DNA of 64,000 nt from Alteribacter natronophilus (GCF_006007885.1 NZ_VCRO01000004.1:186001-250000); one strand, 5' to 3'. Shown: positions 1 to 7,449, counted from the first letter of the stretch. Program-made: numbers and translations. Notes: generated from the sequence alone by a model not told the origin.

Positions 1-2
1 GA

Positions 3-257
3 CAGCTGACGATCGATAAAGGGCTGATCTGCGCTGCCCGCCATATTCATATGCATCCGGATGACGCTGAGCGGTTCGGGGTAAAAGATCAGGATTTTGT
101 AAGCGTTCACGCACCCAGCGAGCGTCCGGTCACCTTTGATCACACACTGATTCGTGTATCGGAAAAGTACAGGCTCGAGATGCACGTGGATCTGGATGAA
201 GCAAACGCCGCCGGTATGAAATCAGGTACCGTTGGTAACCTCATAAAAGGCAAATAA
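3..257 (+). CDS. pduL: PduL-type phosphate propanoyltransferase, C-terminal part (cut by window start)
   Basis: The reading frame is open from the first bases, so the start lies outside the window. About 84 residues remain. They hold the family's metal-binding HIHMHP signature near the left edge and the later EMHVDLDEAN segment with the C-terminal GTVGNL stretch, both typical of PduL, the microcompartment phosphotransacylase. It converts an acyl-CoA to an acyl-phosphate inside the shell, recycling CoA for the aldehyde dehydrogenase downstream. The N-terminal encapsulation helix cannot be seen. Family assignment is firm; in this locus acetyl-CoA is the likely substrate. Confidence 0.9.
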   Translation, partial: QLTIDKGLICAARHIHMHPDDAERFGVKDQDFVSVHAPSERPVTFDHTLIRVSEKYRLEMHVDLDEANAAGMKSGTVGNLIKGK

Positions 258-357
258 GAGCGCACTTGTTTTCTTTTCCCGATAGTTTAGTTCGCCGCCT
301 TACGCTCTTAAAGAACAGCAGCCAATTTCCAGACTTCCCGAAAGGAGGGGGTAAAAT

Positions 358-1068
358 TTGAGAGAGCAGATCGCGGCACTCGTTCAGGAGGCGGTGAAGG
401 AGTTTTTCAGGGGACCGGGACAGAAAACGAGACGAAAAAATGTCCTTGTCCTGCTGGACTATGAATCTCTGAATCCTGAACTGGTAAACGCACATTTGAA
501 AGCGGTCACACAGGCCCACGACGTGACGATGTACGCTGGCAAAGGATGGCGTGAGCTGTTTCCCGGGGCCGCCGCGCTTGAGGAAGCGGGTCGCAAGGAG
601 CTCACGGACGCTGCCGAAGCGGCTGAAATCGTCTACATACCCGTTGCGAGCCATGGATTTGTCGCCAGACTGGCGCTTACGATCGACGACGATCCGGTGG
701 CGCAGACAGCGATTGCCCTGCAGCTTGCCGGCCGGCCGTTCCTCGTGGCAGACGATGAGCTGGGGCTCCGCTCGTACAGACGGCTGTTTGCCAGACCATC
801 GGTGGAAAAGCGGATTACCGGCTACATGCGCCAGGCACGTGAGGACGGAGCCGTGTTCACAACCCTGGATAAAGCAGAGCAGCGGATCGGGGCGATGAAG
901 CCTCACGAGCCGAAACGGCCCCTCGTCCTTGCCTCCCACGTGGAGGAGGCGGAGCGGAACGGGGAAACGGAGCTCGTTGTCCCTGGAAAAACGCTCGTCA
1001 CACCGATGGGACGCGACCGGGCCAGGGAGCTCGGCGTCACCATCATAGAAGAGGGGGAGCAGCGATGA
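358..1068 (+). CDS. BMC-associated flavoprotein-like protein
   Basis: 236 residues from a TTG start, chosen because a strong AAAGGAGG Shine-Dalgarno lies just upstream. The first 17 residues (MREQIAALVQEAVKEFF) form an amphipathic helix of the kind that targets cargo to microcompartments. The body (KNVLVLLDYES..., ...VYIPVASHGFVARLALTIDDDP...) resembles the HFCD/flavoprotein-like proteins found in many BMC loci; their function is not established. The gene overlaps the following BMC-P gene by 4 bases, indicating translational coupling. A role in redox or cofactor handling inside the compartment is inference. Confidence 0.65.
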   Translation: MREQIAALVQEAVKEFFRGPGQKTRRKNVLVLLDYESLNPELVNAHLKAVTQAHDVTMYAGKGWRELFPGAAALEEAGRKELTDAAEAAEIVYIPVASHGFVARLALTIDDDPVAQTAIALQLAGRPFLVADDELGLRSYRRLFARPSVEKRITGYMRQAREDGAVFTTLDKAEQRIGAMKPHEPKRPLVLASHVEEAERNGETELVVPGKTLVTPMGRDRARELGVTIIEEGEQR

Positions 1069-1367
1069 TTATTGGAAGAGTGGTCGGCAGTGTCGTCTCC
1101 ACGACGAAAGCCGAGAAACTCAATGGAAAGAAGATGCTCGTCGTCCAGCCTCTCGACATGGTCACGATCGAACCGGACGGAAAGCCCCTTGTATCGATAG
1201 ATACAGTCGGCTCCGGAACCGGGGAGGTTGTGATGGTCGTCGGCGGAAGTTCCGCCAGGCAGACGGCGATTACGAAAGACACTCCTGTCGACTCTGCCAT
1301 TGTGGGCGTCATTGACCACGTGGAAATTGACGGGAAGCGGACCTTTGAATCAGGAGGGAGCGAATAG
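1065..1367 (+). CDS. BMC-P pentameric shell vertex protein (EutN/CcmL family)
   Basis: 100 residues starting MIIGRVVGSVVST, the usual opening of the EutN/CcmL fold, with the SIDTVGSGTGEVVMVVGGSSAR turn and the IVGVIDHVEI ending of the family. Five copies cap each vertex of the icosahedral shell. It overlaps the flavoprotein gene by 4 bases and is followed directly by the aldehyde dehydrogenase start, so all three are probably one translational unit. This is the first of three BMC-P genes in the locus (others at 5135 and 5936). Family certain; precise shell position unknown. Confidence 0.93.
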   Translation: MIIGRVVGSVVSTTKAEKLNGKKMLVVQPLDMVTIEPDGKPLVSIDTVGSGTGEVVMVVGGSSARQTAITKDTPVDSAIVGVIDHVEIDGKRTFESGGSE

Positions 1368-2831
1368 ATGAGTATTTCGGAAAAAGACATACAAAAGCTG
1401 GTTGAGCAGGTTGTGAGCAAGGTGACAGCCGGCGAGCCTGGCGAAGCGTCGAAGGAGTCCTGCGGCTGCGGCTGTGGGGGCGATACCGGTGCTTCCGGAC
1501 AGTGCATCACGCTTGAGAAAGGCGTATTTGCCACAGTCGATGAAGCGGTGGCAGCTGCCCAGAAAGCAGAAATCGAATTCAGCACCACATCACTGAAAAC
1601 GCGCAAAAAGATGATCGAAAACATGCGGAAAGTAAGCCGTGAGCATGCGCGGGAACTGGCGGAACTTGCGGTGGAGGAAACAGGTCTCGGCCGGGTCGAG
1701 GATAAAACGGCAAAGAACCTTCTCGCAGCAGATAAAACGCCGGGCACGGAAGACCTTACAAGCACCACTTACACAGGCGACGACGGACTGACGCTTGTGG
1801 AGTACGCGCCGCTTGGCGTGGTAGGGTCGATCACCCCCACGACGAACCCGGGGGCAACGATTATTAACAACAGCCTCTCCCTCGTGGCGGCAGGCAATAC
1901 CGTTGTTTACAATCCGCACCCGAGTGCGAAACGCGTATCGCTTCGTGCCATGCAGCTTTTAAACGATGCAATCGTCGAAGCAGGAGGACCGGAAAACGTC
2001 CTCACTTCCGTTGCTGAACCGTCCATCGAGACGAGCGGCGAAGTGATGAACCATACAGGTATCCGCGCACTGGTGGTCACTGGCGGCGGTGCCGTTGTGA
2101 AAGCCGCTATGAGCACCGGCAAAAAAGTCATCGCAGCAGGACCAGGGAACCCGCCGGTTGTGGTGGATGAAACCGCCAATCTGGAAAAAGCAGCCGGAGA
2201 TATCGTCACCGGCGCGAGCTTTGACAACAACGTGCTCTGTACAGCGGAAAAAGAAGTATTCGTTGTGGACCGTGTGGCACATAAGCTGAAAACGGAAATG
2301 ACGAAAAACGGCGCCTTTGAACTGAAAGGCTTCCAGCTGGATAAAGTGCTGAAAACCGTCATGGTGGAAAAGGACGGCCGCCGTTTTCCGAATAAGGACT
2401 TTGTCGGAAAAGACGCAGCGGTCATTCTTGAAGCAGCGGGGATTAAAGCAGATCCTTCCGTACGCCTTCTCATCTGTGAAACAGGGGCGGATCACCCCCT
2501 CGTTACAACGGAGATGCTCATGCCGATCGTGCCGATCGTTAAAGTCCGGGACGTGGACACGGCGATTGCCGAAGCGGTCAAAGCGGAAAAAGGCAACCGT
2601 CACACTGCGGTCATGCACTCCCAGAACGTAACGAACCTGACGAAAATGGCCCAGCGGATCCAGGCAACGATCTTTGTGAAAAACGGACCGTCCGTCAGCG
2701 GGCTCGGCTACAACAGTGAAGGCTTTACGACCCTTACAATTGCCGGCCCGACAGGAGAGGGGCTCACATCGCCGAAGACGTTCACCCGTCAGCGCCGGTG
2801 CGTCCTCGTTGACGGACTCCGGATCATATAA
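1368..2831 (+). CDS. BMC acylating acetaldehyde dehydrogenase (PduP/EutE-like)
   Basis: 487 residues. Residues 1-20 form an amphipathic encapsulation helix (EKDIQKLVEQVVSKV). A linker of about residues 21-46 follows, then the CoA-acylating aldehyde dehydrogenase domain. Cys291 in FDNNVLCTAEK is the expected catalytic cysteine; the ITPTTNPG motif and the GPTGEGLTSPKTF tail are typical of PduP/EutE. It oxidises the aldehyde to acyl-CoA with NAD. With DeoC in the same locus the aldehyde is most likely acetaldehyde. The linker is unusual in having cysteines at 32, 34, 36 and 46. The gene starts one base after the stop of the BMC-P gene. Confidence 0.93.
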   Translation: MSISEKDIQKLVEQVVSKVTAGEPGEASKESCGCGCGGDTGASGQCITLEKGVFATVDEAVAAAQKAEIEFSTTSLKTRKKMIENMRKVSREHARELAELAVEETGLGRVEDKTAKNLLAADKTPGTEDLTSTTYTGDDGLTLVEYAPLGVVGSITPTTNPGATIINNSLSLVAAGNTVVYNPHPSAKRVSLRAMQLLNDAIVEAGGPENVLTSVAEPSIETSGEVMNHTGIRALVVTGGGAVVKAAMSTGKKVIAAGPGNPPVVVDETANLEKAAGDIVTGASFDNNVLCTAEKEVFVVDRVAHKLKTEMTKNGAFELKGFQLDKVLKTVMVEKDGRRFPNKDFVGKDAAVILEAAGIKADPSVRLLICETGADHPLVTTEMLMPIVPIVKVRDVDTAIAEAVKAEKGNRHTAVMHSQNVTNLTKMAQRIQATIFVKNGPSVSGLGYNSEGFTTLTIAGPTGEGLTSPKTFTRQRRCVLVDGLRII

Positions 2832-2846
2832 GGATGGTGAATCGCC

Positions 2847-3332
2847 GTGAGCGCAGATAACCAGTCACAGACACAGACCGGTGAAAAAAAGAAGCCCGCA
2901 CGCCGGGGACGGCCAAGGAAGAACGCGGCAGCTGAAACAAAGCCGGCACAGACAGAACAGAAAGCAGCACAGTCAGAAGCACCGAAAGCGAAGCAGGAAA
3001 TTAAGCAGAAGCCGCCTGCAAAAAACGCGGCTGATTCTAAAGGAGGAAGAACAATGAACAGAGAAGCACTTGGAATGATCGAAACCAGAGGACTAGTAGG
3101 GGCAATCGAAGCAGCAGACGCCATGGTGAAGGCGGCGAACGTACAGCTCGTAGGAAGAGAACTCGTAGGCGGCGGACTTGTAAGTGTCCTTGTACGCGGA
3201 GATGTTGGCGCAGTAAAAGCAGCAACTGAAGCAGGAGCAGAAGCCGCCCAGCGCGTCGGCGAACTCACTTCTGTACACGTGATCCCGCGTCCGAACGGTG
3301 AAGTGGAAGCCATCATCCCGAAGTCGGAATAG
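2847..3332 (+). CDS. BMC-H shell protein with basic, AT-hook-like N-terminal extension (second start inside)
   Basis: From GTG 2847 (preceded by GGTGA, 6 bases away) the frame codes 161 residues. Residues 1-69 are low complexity and very basic, with [14 protein letters not shown] containing the RGRP core of an AT-hook, then Lys/Gln/Ala/Pro-rich sequence. From Met70 (ATG 3054) follows a complete 92-residue BMC domain ([20 protein letters not shown], then [15 protein letters not shown]). A perfect internal Shine-Dalgarno precedes ATG 3054, so a normal short BMC-H is probably made as well, and perhaps mainly. The 69 codons before it contain no stop, which supports real translation of the long form. 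What the extension binds, DNA, RNA or cargo, is not known. Confidence 0.8.
   Translation: MSADNQSQTQTGEKKKPARRGRPRKNAAAETKPAQTEQKAAQSEAPKAKQEIKQKPPAKNAADSKGGRTMNREALGMIETRGLVGAIEAADAMVKAANVQLVGRELVGGGLVSVLVRGDVGAVKAATEAGAEAAQRVGELTSVHVIPRPNGEVEAIIPKSE
3039..3056 (+). promoter_or_regulatory. Internal ribosome binding site and start codon for the short BMC-H form
   Basis: AAAGGAGG at 3039-3046 lies 7 bases before ATG 3054 in frame with the longer gene. The protein starting here ([13 protein letters not shown]) aligns end to end with the second BMC-H of the locus at 5660, so this is a normal BMC-H start and predicts two products from one gene. Confidence 0.75.
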
Positions 3333-3343
3333 GCTGACCGTTT

Positions 3344-4177
3344 ATGACGGAATCAATGGAACAATACATCCGCTCACTAGTGGAAAAAAGCGTTCAGGGT
3401 GTGCTGGCTGACGGCACCATAAACAGCAGCAGACGGAAGCTCGTGATCGGCAACTGGAAAATGAATATGTCCATCGAGGAATCGGCTCTCCTGTTTGAAG
3501 GACTCCGCGGGGAGGAGCAGGCGTGTGACGTTGCGGTCTGCCCGCCGTTCCCTCTTCTGTATCCGGTCAAAGTGATGCTGGCCCAGTTTCAGGACAGCAT
3601 CGCTCTCGGAGCCCAGAACATGCACTGGGCGGAAAAAGGCGCCCATACCGGCGAAGTATCGGCAGCGATGCTTAAGGAACTGGACTGCCGCTACGTGATC
3701 CTCGGTCACTCCGAGCGGCGCCAGGCAGGGGAAACAGATGAAGAAGTAAACCTGAAGGTCAAGCAGGCGCTGGCGGCAGGAATCCAGCCGGTGCTCTGTG
3801 TCGGAGAAACGAAAGACGAGCGTGAACAGGGACGAAGCGGCGAAGTAGTCGTCAGTCAGCTTCACGCCGGGCTGGACGGGGTGGAAGACGTGAGCTCCGC
3901 AGTCGTTGCCTACGAACCTGTCTGGGCGATCGGCACGGGACTCGCCGCCACTCCTGAACAGGCCCAGGATGTCCACCGGACGATCCGGGAAACGCTCGCC
4001 AATCAGTACGGCGCTTCGGCTGCGTCAGGCGTCCCTCTTCTTTACGGAGGGTCGGTCAAACCGGATAACGCCCTGAGCCTCGCGGTAATGGACGACATCG
4101 ACGGCGCTCTCGTCGGCGGTGCCAGCCTTAACGCCGTGGACTTCAAAGGCGTCATTGACGGGTTTACACGGGGATAG
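3344..4177 (+). CDS. tpiA: Triosephosphate isomerase with an N-terminal encapsulation-type helix
   Basis: 277 residues, about 25 longer than normal TpiA. Residues 1-22 (MEQYIRSLVEKSVQGVL) form an amphipathic helix like those on the aldehyde dehydrogenase and DeoC here. A short linker leads into the standard domain starting KLVIGNWKMNMS. Active-site elements are all present: the Asn-Trp-Lys motif, His in ILGHSERR, Glu in AYEPVWAIGTG, and the phosphate loop YGGSVKPDNA. It interconverts glyceraldehyde-3-phosphate and dihydroxyacetone phosphate. Being in the BMC locus with a targeting helix, it probably acts on the triose phosphate made by DeoC inside the shell; that location is inference. It lies 11 bases after the BMC-H gene. 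Confidence 0.93.
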   Translation: MTESMEQYIRSLVEKSVQGVLADGTINSSRRKLVIGNWKMNMSIEESALLFEGLRGEEQACDVAVCPPFPLLYPVKVMLAQFQDSIALGAQNMHWAEKGAHTGEVSAAMLKELDCRYVILGHSERRQAGETDEEVNLKVKQALAAGIQPVLCVGETKDEREQGRSGEVVVSQLHAGLDGVEDVSSAVVAYEPVWAIGTGLAATPEQAQDVHRTIRETLANQYGASAASGVPLLYGGSVKPDNALSLAVMDDIDGALVGGASLNAVDFKGVIDGFTRG

Positions 4178-4202
4178 ACGTTAAGGGACCTGGTTAGTTA
4201 TT

Positions 4203-4313
4203 CCGCTGCAGGCGGACGCTTTCCGCGGACAAGGCCTCAGCCTCCTCGGGAAGTTCGCCCTGCGGGGTCTTCGTCTCTTGCTTTTCCCGCCGGAGTCGCC
4301 GCCTTCCGCTCCA
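4203..4313 (+). repeat. GC-rich dispersed hairpin repeat, copy B1
   Basis: Intergenic element between the triosephosphate isomerase and rpiB genes. Read on the minus strand it has the shared core GAAGACCCCGCAGGGCGAA followed by CCCGAGGAGGCTGAGG, flanked by GGCGGCGACTCC on one side and GCGGAAAGCGTCCGCC on the other. The GGCGG/CCGCC ends can pair. Its outer part matches copies at 24706 and 48200; its core matches copies at 4411, 5488, 23183, 33451 and 48027. Confidence 0.85.
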
Positions 4314-4410
4314 TTATTTAAGGTAAATTCATTTTAAGGACCGACATACATGCTATCAGTTTCGTACGATTCCGTATGAAATGGTCCTTTGGTGACCAGG
4401 CGGAGTGAAG

Positions 4411-4510
4411 TGTCAGCAGCGAGACTCCTGCGGCAGCAGGGGCCAGGGGGAGACCCCGCAGGGCAAAGCCCGAGGTGGCTCCCCGGACCGCCGCGGAAAG
4501 CGAGCGGATG
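4411..4510 (+). repeat. GC-rich dispersed hairpin repeat, copy A1
   Basis: Runs from GCGAGACTCCTGCGGCAG to CCGCGGAAAGCGAGCGGATG. Inner stems GGGGAG/CTCCCC and GGGC-AAA-GCCC are visible. It fills the space upstream of rpiB together with copy B1, so the 416 bases between the isomerase genes hold two repeats and no gene other than the rpiB ribosome binding site. Confidence 0.85.
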
Positions 4511-4593
4511 ACTCGTACCGGAGCTTCTCTGAAAATCAGTACCTGCAAAATGATTACACCAATATACAGAACCGGAAGAAAGGAGGACACCTG

Positions 4594-5055
4594 ATGAAAA
4601 AGAAAGTAGCCATCGCAAGCGACCATGGCGGATTCGAGCTCAAGGAAACGATCAAAAAACAGCTCACCGAACTCGGATACGAATACCTCGACTTCGGCTG
4701 CCATAACGGCGAATCCGTCGATTATCCGGACGTGGCGTTCCTCGTCGGCGAATGCGTGGCCACCCACGACGACTATATGGGGATCATCATCGACGGTGCC
4801 GGCATCGGAAGCGGCATGACAGCCAACAAAATTCCAGGCGTACGCTGCGCCGTCTGCTGGGACCTGTCCTCAGTCATTAACAGCCGCGATCACAACAACG
4901 CCAACGTCCTCTCCATCGGCGGCCAGTCCCTCGGGGCCGGCCTCGCCAAACAGATGGTTCAGACGTGGCTCGAAACAGAATTCTCCGGCGGCCGCCACGA
5001 CCGCCGCGTCACGAAGATCATGGAAATCGAAAGCCGGTTTATTAAGCGGAGCTGA
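4594..5055 (+). CDS. rpiB: RpiB/LacAB-family sugar-phosphate isomerase of the BMC locus
   Basis: 153 residues from ATG 4594, chosen because AAAGGAGG lies 7 bases upstream and the product begins with the normal family start MKKKVAIASDHGG. An in-frame extension upstream would run through a repeat and is not coding. The SDHGG loop and the SRDHNNANVLSIGG motif of RpiB are present. The position of the catalytic base, Cys66 in the E. coli enzyme (LICGTGIG), is Asp67 here (IIIDGAGIG). No encapsulation helix is seen. RpiB enzymes interconvert aldose and ketose phosphates. In this locus it may feed a pentose phosphate into or out of the pathway; the exact substrate is unknown. Confidence 0.88.
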   Translation: MKKKVAIASDHGGFELKETIKKQLTELGYEYLDFGCHNGESVDYPDVAFLVGECVATHDDYMGIIIDGAGIGSGMTANKIPGVRCAVCWDLSSVINSRDHNNANVLSIGGQSLGAGLAKQMVQTWLETEFSGGRHDRRVTKIMEIESRFIKRS

Positions 5056-5134
5056 CCCGACATACGAAGCGGGCCACGCTCAACCTACTGTCGCGATTCA
5101 GTCCAGAGCCCGCAAAAGAAGGAAGGTTTTGCTT

Positions 5135-5419
5135 ATGTTTATCGGAAAAGTCGTCGGAAACGTTGTCTGTACACATAAAGATCCGAGCCTGAAAGGCATC
5201 AAGCTCATGGCGGTCCATCCGCTTAAAGATGACCTGACGCCGAAAGGCAAGCCGATCATCGCCATCGATACAGTCGGCCAGGCCGGATACGGAGACATCG
5301 TCTACCTGGCAAAAAGCGGCGAATCGGGCATGCCCCTGAAAAAAGACATGGTGGCATCCGACGCCGGCATTATGGGAATCATCGATCACTACTATATAGA
5401 AGAAAAAATGAAAGATTAA
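5135..5419 (+). CDS. BMC-P pentameric shell vertex protein (EutN/CcmL family), second copy
   Basis: 94 residues from ATG 5135, preceded by AAGGAAGG 8 bases away; a TTG six bases earlier is a weaker choice. It opens MFIGKVVGNVVCT, carries IIAIDTVGQAGYGDIVYLAKSGE, and ends GIMGIIDHYYI, the EutN/CcmL pattern. It differs clearly from the copies at 1065 and 5936, so the shell can use three different vertex proteins. It sits 79 bases after rpiB and is followed by a repeat and the second BMC-H. Confidence 0.92.
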   Translation: MFIGKVVGNVVCTHKDPSLKGIKLMAVHPLKDDLTPKGKPIIAIDTVGQAGYGDIVYLAKSGESGMPLKKDMVASDAGIMGIIDHYYIEEKMKD

Positions 5420-5487
5420 GTGTGATCAACAAAATTACGATTAACTGACTCAACGGATTTCTTGATCATTAATATATGTACAAAACG

Positions 5488-5602
5488 GAGCTGCAGGTCA
5501 GGAGCGAGACTCCTGCGGCAGTGGGGGCCAGGCGAGACCCCGCAGGGCGATGCCCGAGGAGGCTTGCCGGCACCGCCGCGGAAAGCGAGCGGATGGGCTG
5601 CA
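5488..5602 (+). repeat. GC-rich dispersed hairpin repeat, copy A2
   Basis: Same core as copy A1 (GCGAGACTCCTGCGGCAG to GGAAAGCGAGCGGATG), inner loop stem GGGC-GAT-GCCC, and CTGCAG at both ends able to pair. It lies between the second BMC-P gene and the second BMC-H gene, inside the apparent operon. Confidence 0.87.
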
Positions 5603-5659
5603 GTGGAGCATTTACTTACAGTTAAAAACAAACTTAAGAACTCAAGGGAGGAACCAATA

Positions 5660-5935
5660 ATGAATAACGCACTTGGAATGATCGAAACGAAAGGTCTTGT
5701 AGGAGCAGTAGAAGCAGCAGATGCCATGATGAAAGCAGCAAACGTAACACTCGTCGGTAAAGTGAACGTCGGCGGCGGCCTTGTAACCGTAATGGTACGC
5801 GGCGATGTAGGCGCAGTAAAAGCAGCAACCGAAGCAGGGGCAGACGCTGCCGGACGCGTAGGGGAATTCCTTTCTGTGCACGTCATCCCGCGTCCTCACC
5901 AGGAAGTGGAAAAAGTACTTCCGGCTTCTGAATAA
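5660..5935 (+). CDS. BMC-H hexameric shell protein
   Basis: 91 residues from ATG 5660, preceded by AAGGGAGG. Sequence [20 protein letters not shown], then [19 protein letters not shown] and [17 protein letters not shown], is a canonical single-domain BMC-H, the main facet tile of the shell. It is close to the BMC domain at 3054 but lacks the basic extension. The stop codon is followed directly by the ATG of the third BMC-P gene, so hexamer and pentamer proteins are co-translated. Possible frames upstream cross a repeat and were rejected. Confidence 0.95.
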   Translation: MNNALGMIETKGLVGAVEAADAMMKAANVTLVGKVNVGGGLVTVMVRGDVGAVKAATEAGADAAGRVGEFLSVHVIPRPHQEVEKVLPASE

Positions 5936-6202
5936 ATGAAGCTCGCAAAAGTGATCGGGAACGTTGTCGCCACGGTGAAAACCGAGAGTCATCAGAACAC
6001 GAAGATGATGGTGGTGGAACCTGTTGACCACAGCGGCAAATCCATCGGCGGCTCTTTTCTCGCCGTGGACGGTGCCCAGGCCGGCATCGGTGACACCGTC
6101 CTGATTATTGAAGAAGGAGGCTCGGCCCGGGCCATTATGGGCAATCCGGAAGGGGCCGTGGACGCCATTATCGCAGGCGTCGTCGATCGACTCGAAGAAT
6201 AA
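5936..6202 (+). CDS. BMC-P pentameric shell vertex protein (EutN/CcmL family), third copy
   Basis: 88 residues, MKLAKVIGNVVATVKTE... with FLAVDGAQAGIGDTVLIIEEGGSAR and the ending VDAIIAGVVDRLE. These match EutN/CcmL throughout. The ATG follows the TAA of the BMC-H gene with no gap. DeoC begins 19 bases later, so shell and aldolase are on one transcript. Confidence 0.94.
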   Translation: MKLAKVIGNVVATVKTESHQNTKMMVVEPVDHSGKSIGGSFLAVDGAQAGIGDTVLIIEEGGSARAIMGNPEGAVDAIIAGVVDRLEE

Positions 6203-6221
6203 ACATCGGAGGTGAGTTCAG

Positions 6222-7040
6222 GTGAGTACAAACATGGATCAATTAGTCAAACAGATCACCGACCAGGTGATGCAGCAGATTACTAACGCAGGCGCGGCGG
6301 AAAAAGCGTCCCAGAGTACAGCCAAACCGGCTCAGGGAGCATCATCGGGCTTTTCATCCAGCAGTCTTGTAACCGGTGCGGAAATCGCCCGCATGATTGA
6401 CCATACCCTACTGAAACCTGAAAGTACGAAAGACCAGATCGTCAAACTTTGTGAAGAAGCAAAAGAATATAAATTCGCCACAGTATGTGTGAATCCTTCC
6501 TGGATTCCAACAGCTGCAGCACAGCTTGCAGGCTCAGATGTAGGGATCACAACCGTTGTCGGATTCCCGCTCGGCGCATCCACGACGTTTTCAAAGATGA
6601 CCGAAACCCGTGACGCCATCGCATCCGGCGCTACGGAAATCGACATGGTTGCCAATATCGGCGCCCTCAAGTCCGGCGAGTACGAGCAGGTGAAGCAGGA
6701 CATCGCAGGTGTCGTCCATGCGGCAAACGGCCAGGCCCCGGTTAAAGTCATCATTGAAACCGGCTACCTGACGGAGGAGGAAAAGAAGAAGGCGTGCATG
6801 CTGTCCAAAATGGCAGGTGCAGACTTCGTTAAAACGTCCACAGGCTTCGGTCCGGGATGTGCCACTCCGGAAGACATCAGGCTCATGCGTGAAGCAGTCG
6901 GCCCTGACATGGGCGTGAAAGCGAGCGCGTGCGTGCGCGACCTTGACACGGCCCGTAAAATGGTACAGGCAGGCGCCACGCGTATCGGTGCGTCCGCAGG
7001 AATCGCCATCGTTACAGGCGGCAAAGGCGAAGGGTACTAA
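6222..7040 (+). CDS. deoC: Deoxyribose-phosphate aldolase with encapsulation peptide
   Basis: 272 residues, about 50 more than ordinary DeoC. GTG start preceded by ATCGGAGGTGAG. Residues 4-20 ([17 protein letters not shown]) form an amphipathic encapsulation helix, followed by an Ala/Ser/Gln-rich linker to about residue 48. The catalytic domain starts [14 protein letters not shown]. Lys204 in [15 protein letters not shown] is the Schiff-base lysine; the second lysine region [12 protein letters not shown] and the phosphate site [10 protein letters not shown] are present. It cleaves 2-deoxyribose-5-phosphate to glyceraldehyde-3-phosphate and acetaldehyde, the volatile toxic intermediate that explains the compartment. 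Last gene of the locus, closed by a terminator. Confidence 0.96.
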   Translation: MSTNMDQLVKQITDQVMQQITNAGAAEKASQSTAKPAQGASSGFSSSSLVTGAEIARMIDHTLLKPESTKDQIVKLCEEAKEYKFATVCVNPSWIPTAAAQLAGSDVGITTVVGFPLGASTTFSKMTETRDAIASGATEIDMVANIGALKSGEYEQVKQDIAGVVHAANGQAPVKVIIETGYLTEEEKKKACMLSKMAGADFVKTSTGFGPGCATPEDIRLMREAVGPDMGVKASACVRDLDTARKMVQAGATRIGASAGIAIVTGGKGEGY

Positions 7041-7042
7041 TA

Positions 7043-7088
7043 TAAAAAAGACTGTTCTCTCCGTCACAGGAGTGAGCAGTCTTTTTGT
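7043..7088 (+). terminator. Rho-independent terminator after deoC
   Basis: AAAAAGACTG ... CAGTCTTTTT inverted repeat with a GC-containing inner stem (CTC/GAG) and a T tract, three bases after the deoC stop. It ends the BMC transcript and may also serve the convergent gene from the other side. Confidence 0.85.
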
Positions 7089-7105
7089 CTCATCAAGAAA
7101 TACAT

Positions 7106-7420
7106 CTATTTCCATCCAATCTCCCCTTCCTCAATTGAAACCTCCATTACAAATGGAATGAGGAAAAACACAAGGAGAGGAGGAAAGAAGACAAAGGTGA
7201 GCCGAATGACGGCAGAATCAGTCGTGAATCCCGGCATAAACATTAGTACCAGCATAAGCAGTGTTAAGTAAAAAAACTGCCTTTGTGACTTTTTCTTCAG
7301 GTACTGCCGCGCTCCGCATCGTGGGCAGACGATTCTGGCCTCCATTACAGGACGCTGACTATTCATCGTTTCCCGCCATGTCCAGCGGGCGCAGCAGCCT
7401 TCACACGTTGGCACGATCAA
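7106..7420 (-). CDS. Small CxxC...CxxC membrane protein (TIGR04104-like putative zinc finger)
   Basis: 104 residues. The N-terminus has CEGCCARWTWRET and CPRCGARQY, two cysteine pairs about 22 residues apart that fit a zinc ribbon. Two hydrophobic segments follow at about residues 49-65 and 71-92, then a charged tail. This is the layout of the small TIGR04104-type proteins of Bacillaceae, whose function is unknown. It is convergent with deoC. Confidence 0.6.
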   Translation of the reverse strand: MIVPTCEGCCARWTWRETMNSQRPVMEARIVCPRCGARQYLKKKSQRQFFYLTLLMLVLMFMPGFTTDSAVIRLTFVFFPPLLVFFLIPFVMEVSIEEGEIGWK

Positions 7421-7449
7421 TTCGCTCCTTTTTTACTCTGGTGTGGCTT

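Noticed and set aside
4203..4510. Insertion-sequence remnant
   Set aside because: The GC-rich elements have no transposase fragment, no constant terminal repeats and no clear target duplications.
4405..4593. N-terminal extension of RpiB
   Set aside because: The in-frame extension is the translated repeat A1; a proper ribosome site and the normal family start are at 4594.
5462..5659. N-terminal extension of the second BMC-H
   Set aside because: It crosses repeat A2; the ribosome site before ATG 5660 and family length decide the start. Unlike the first BMC-H, no upstream ribosome site is seen.
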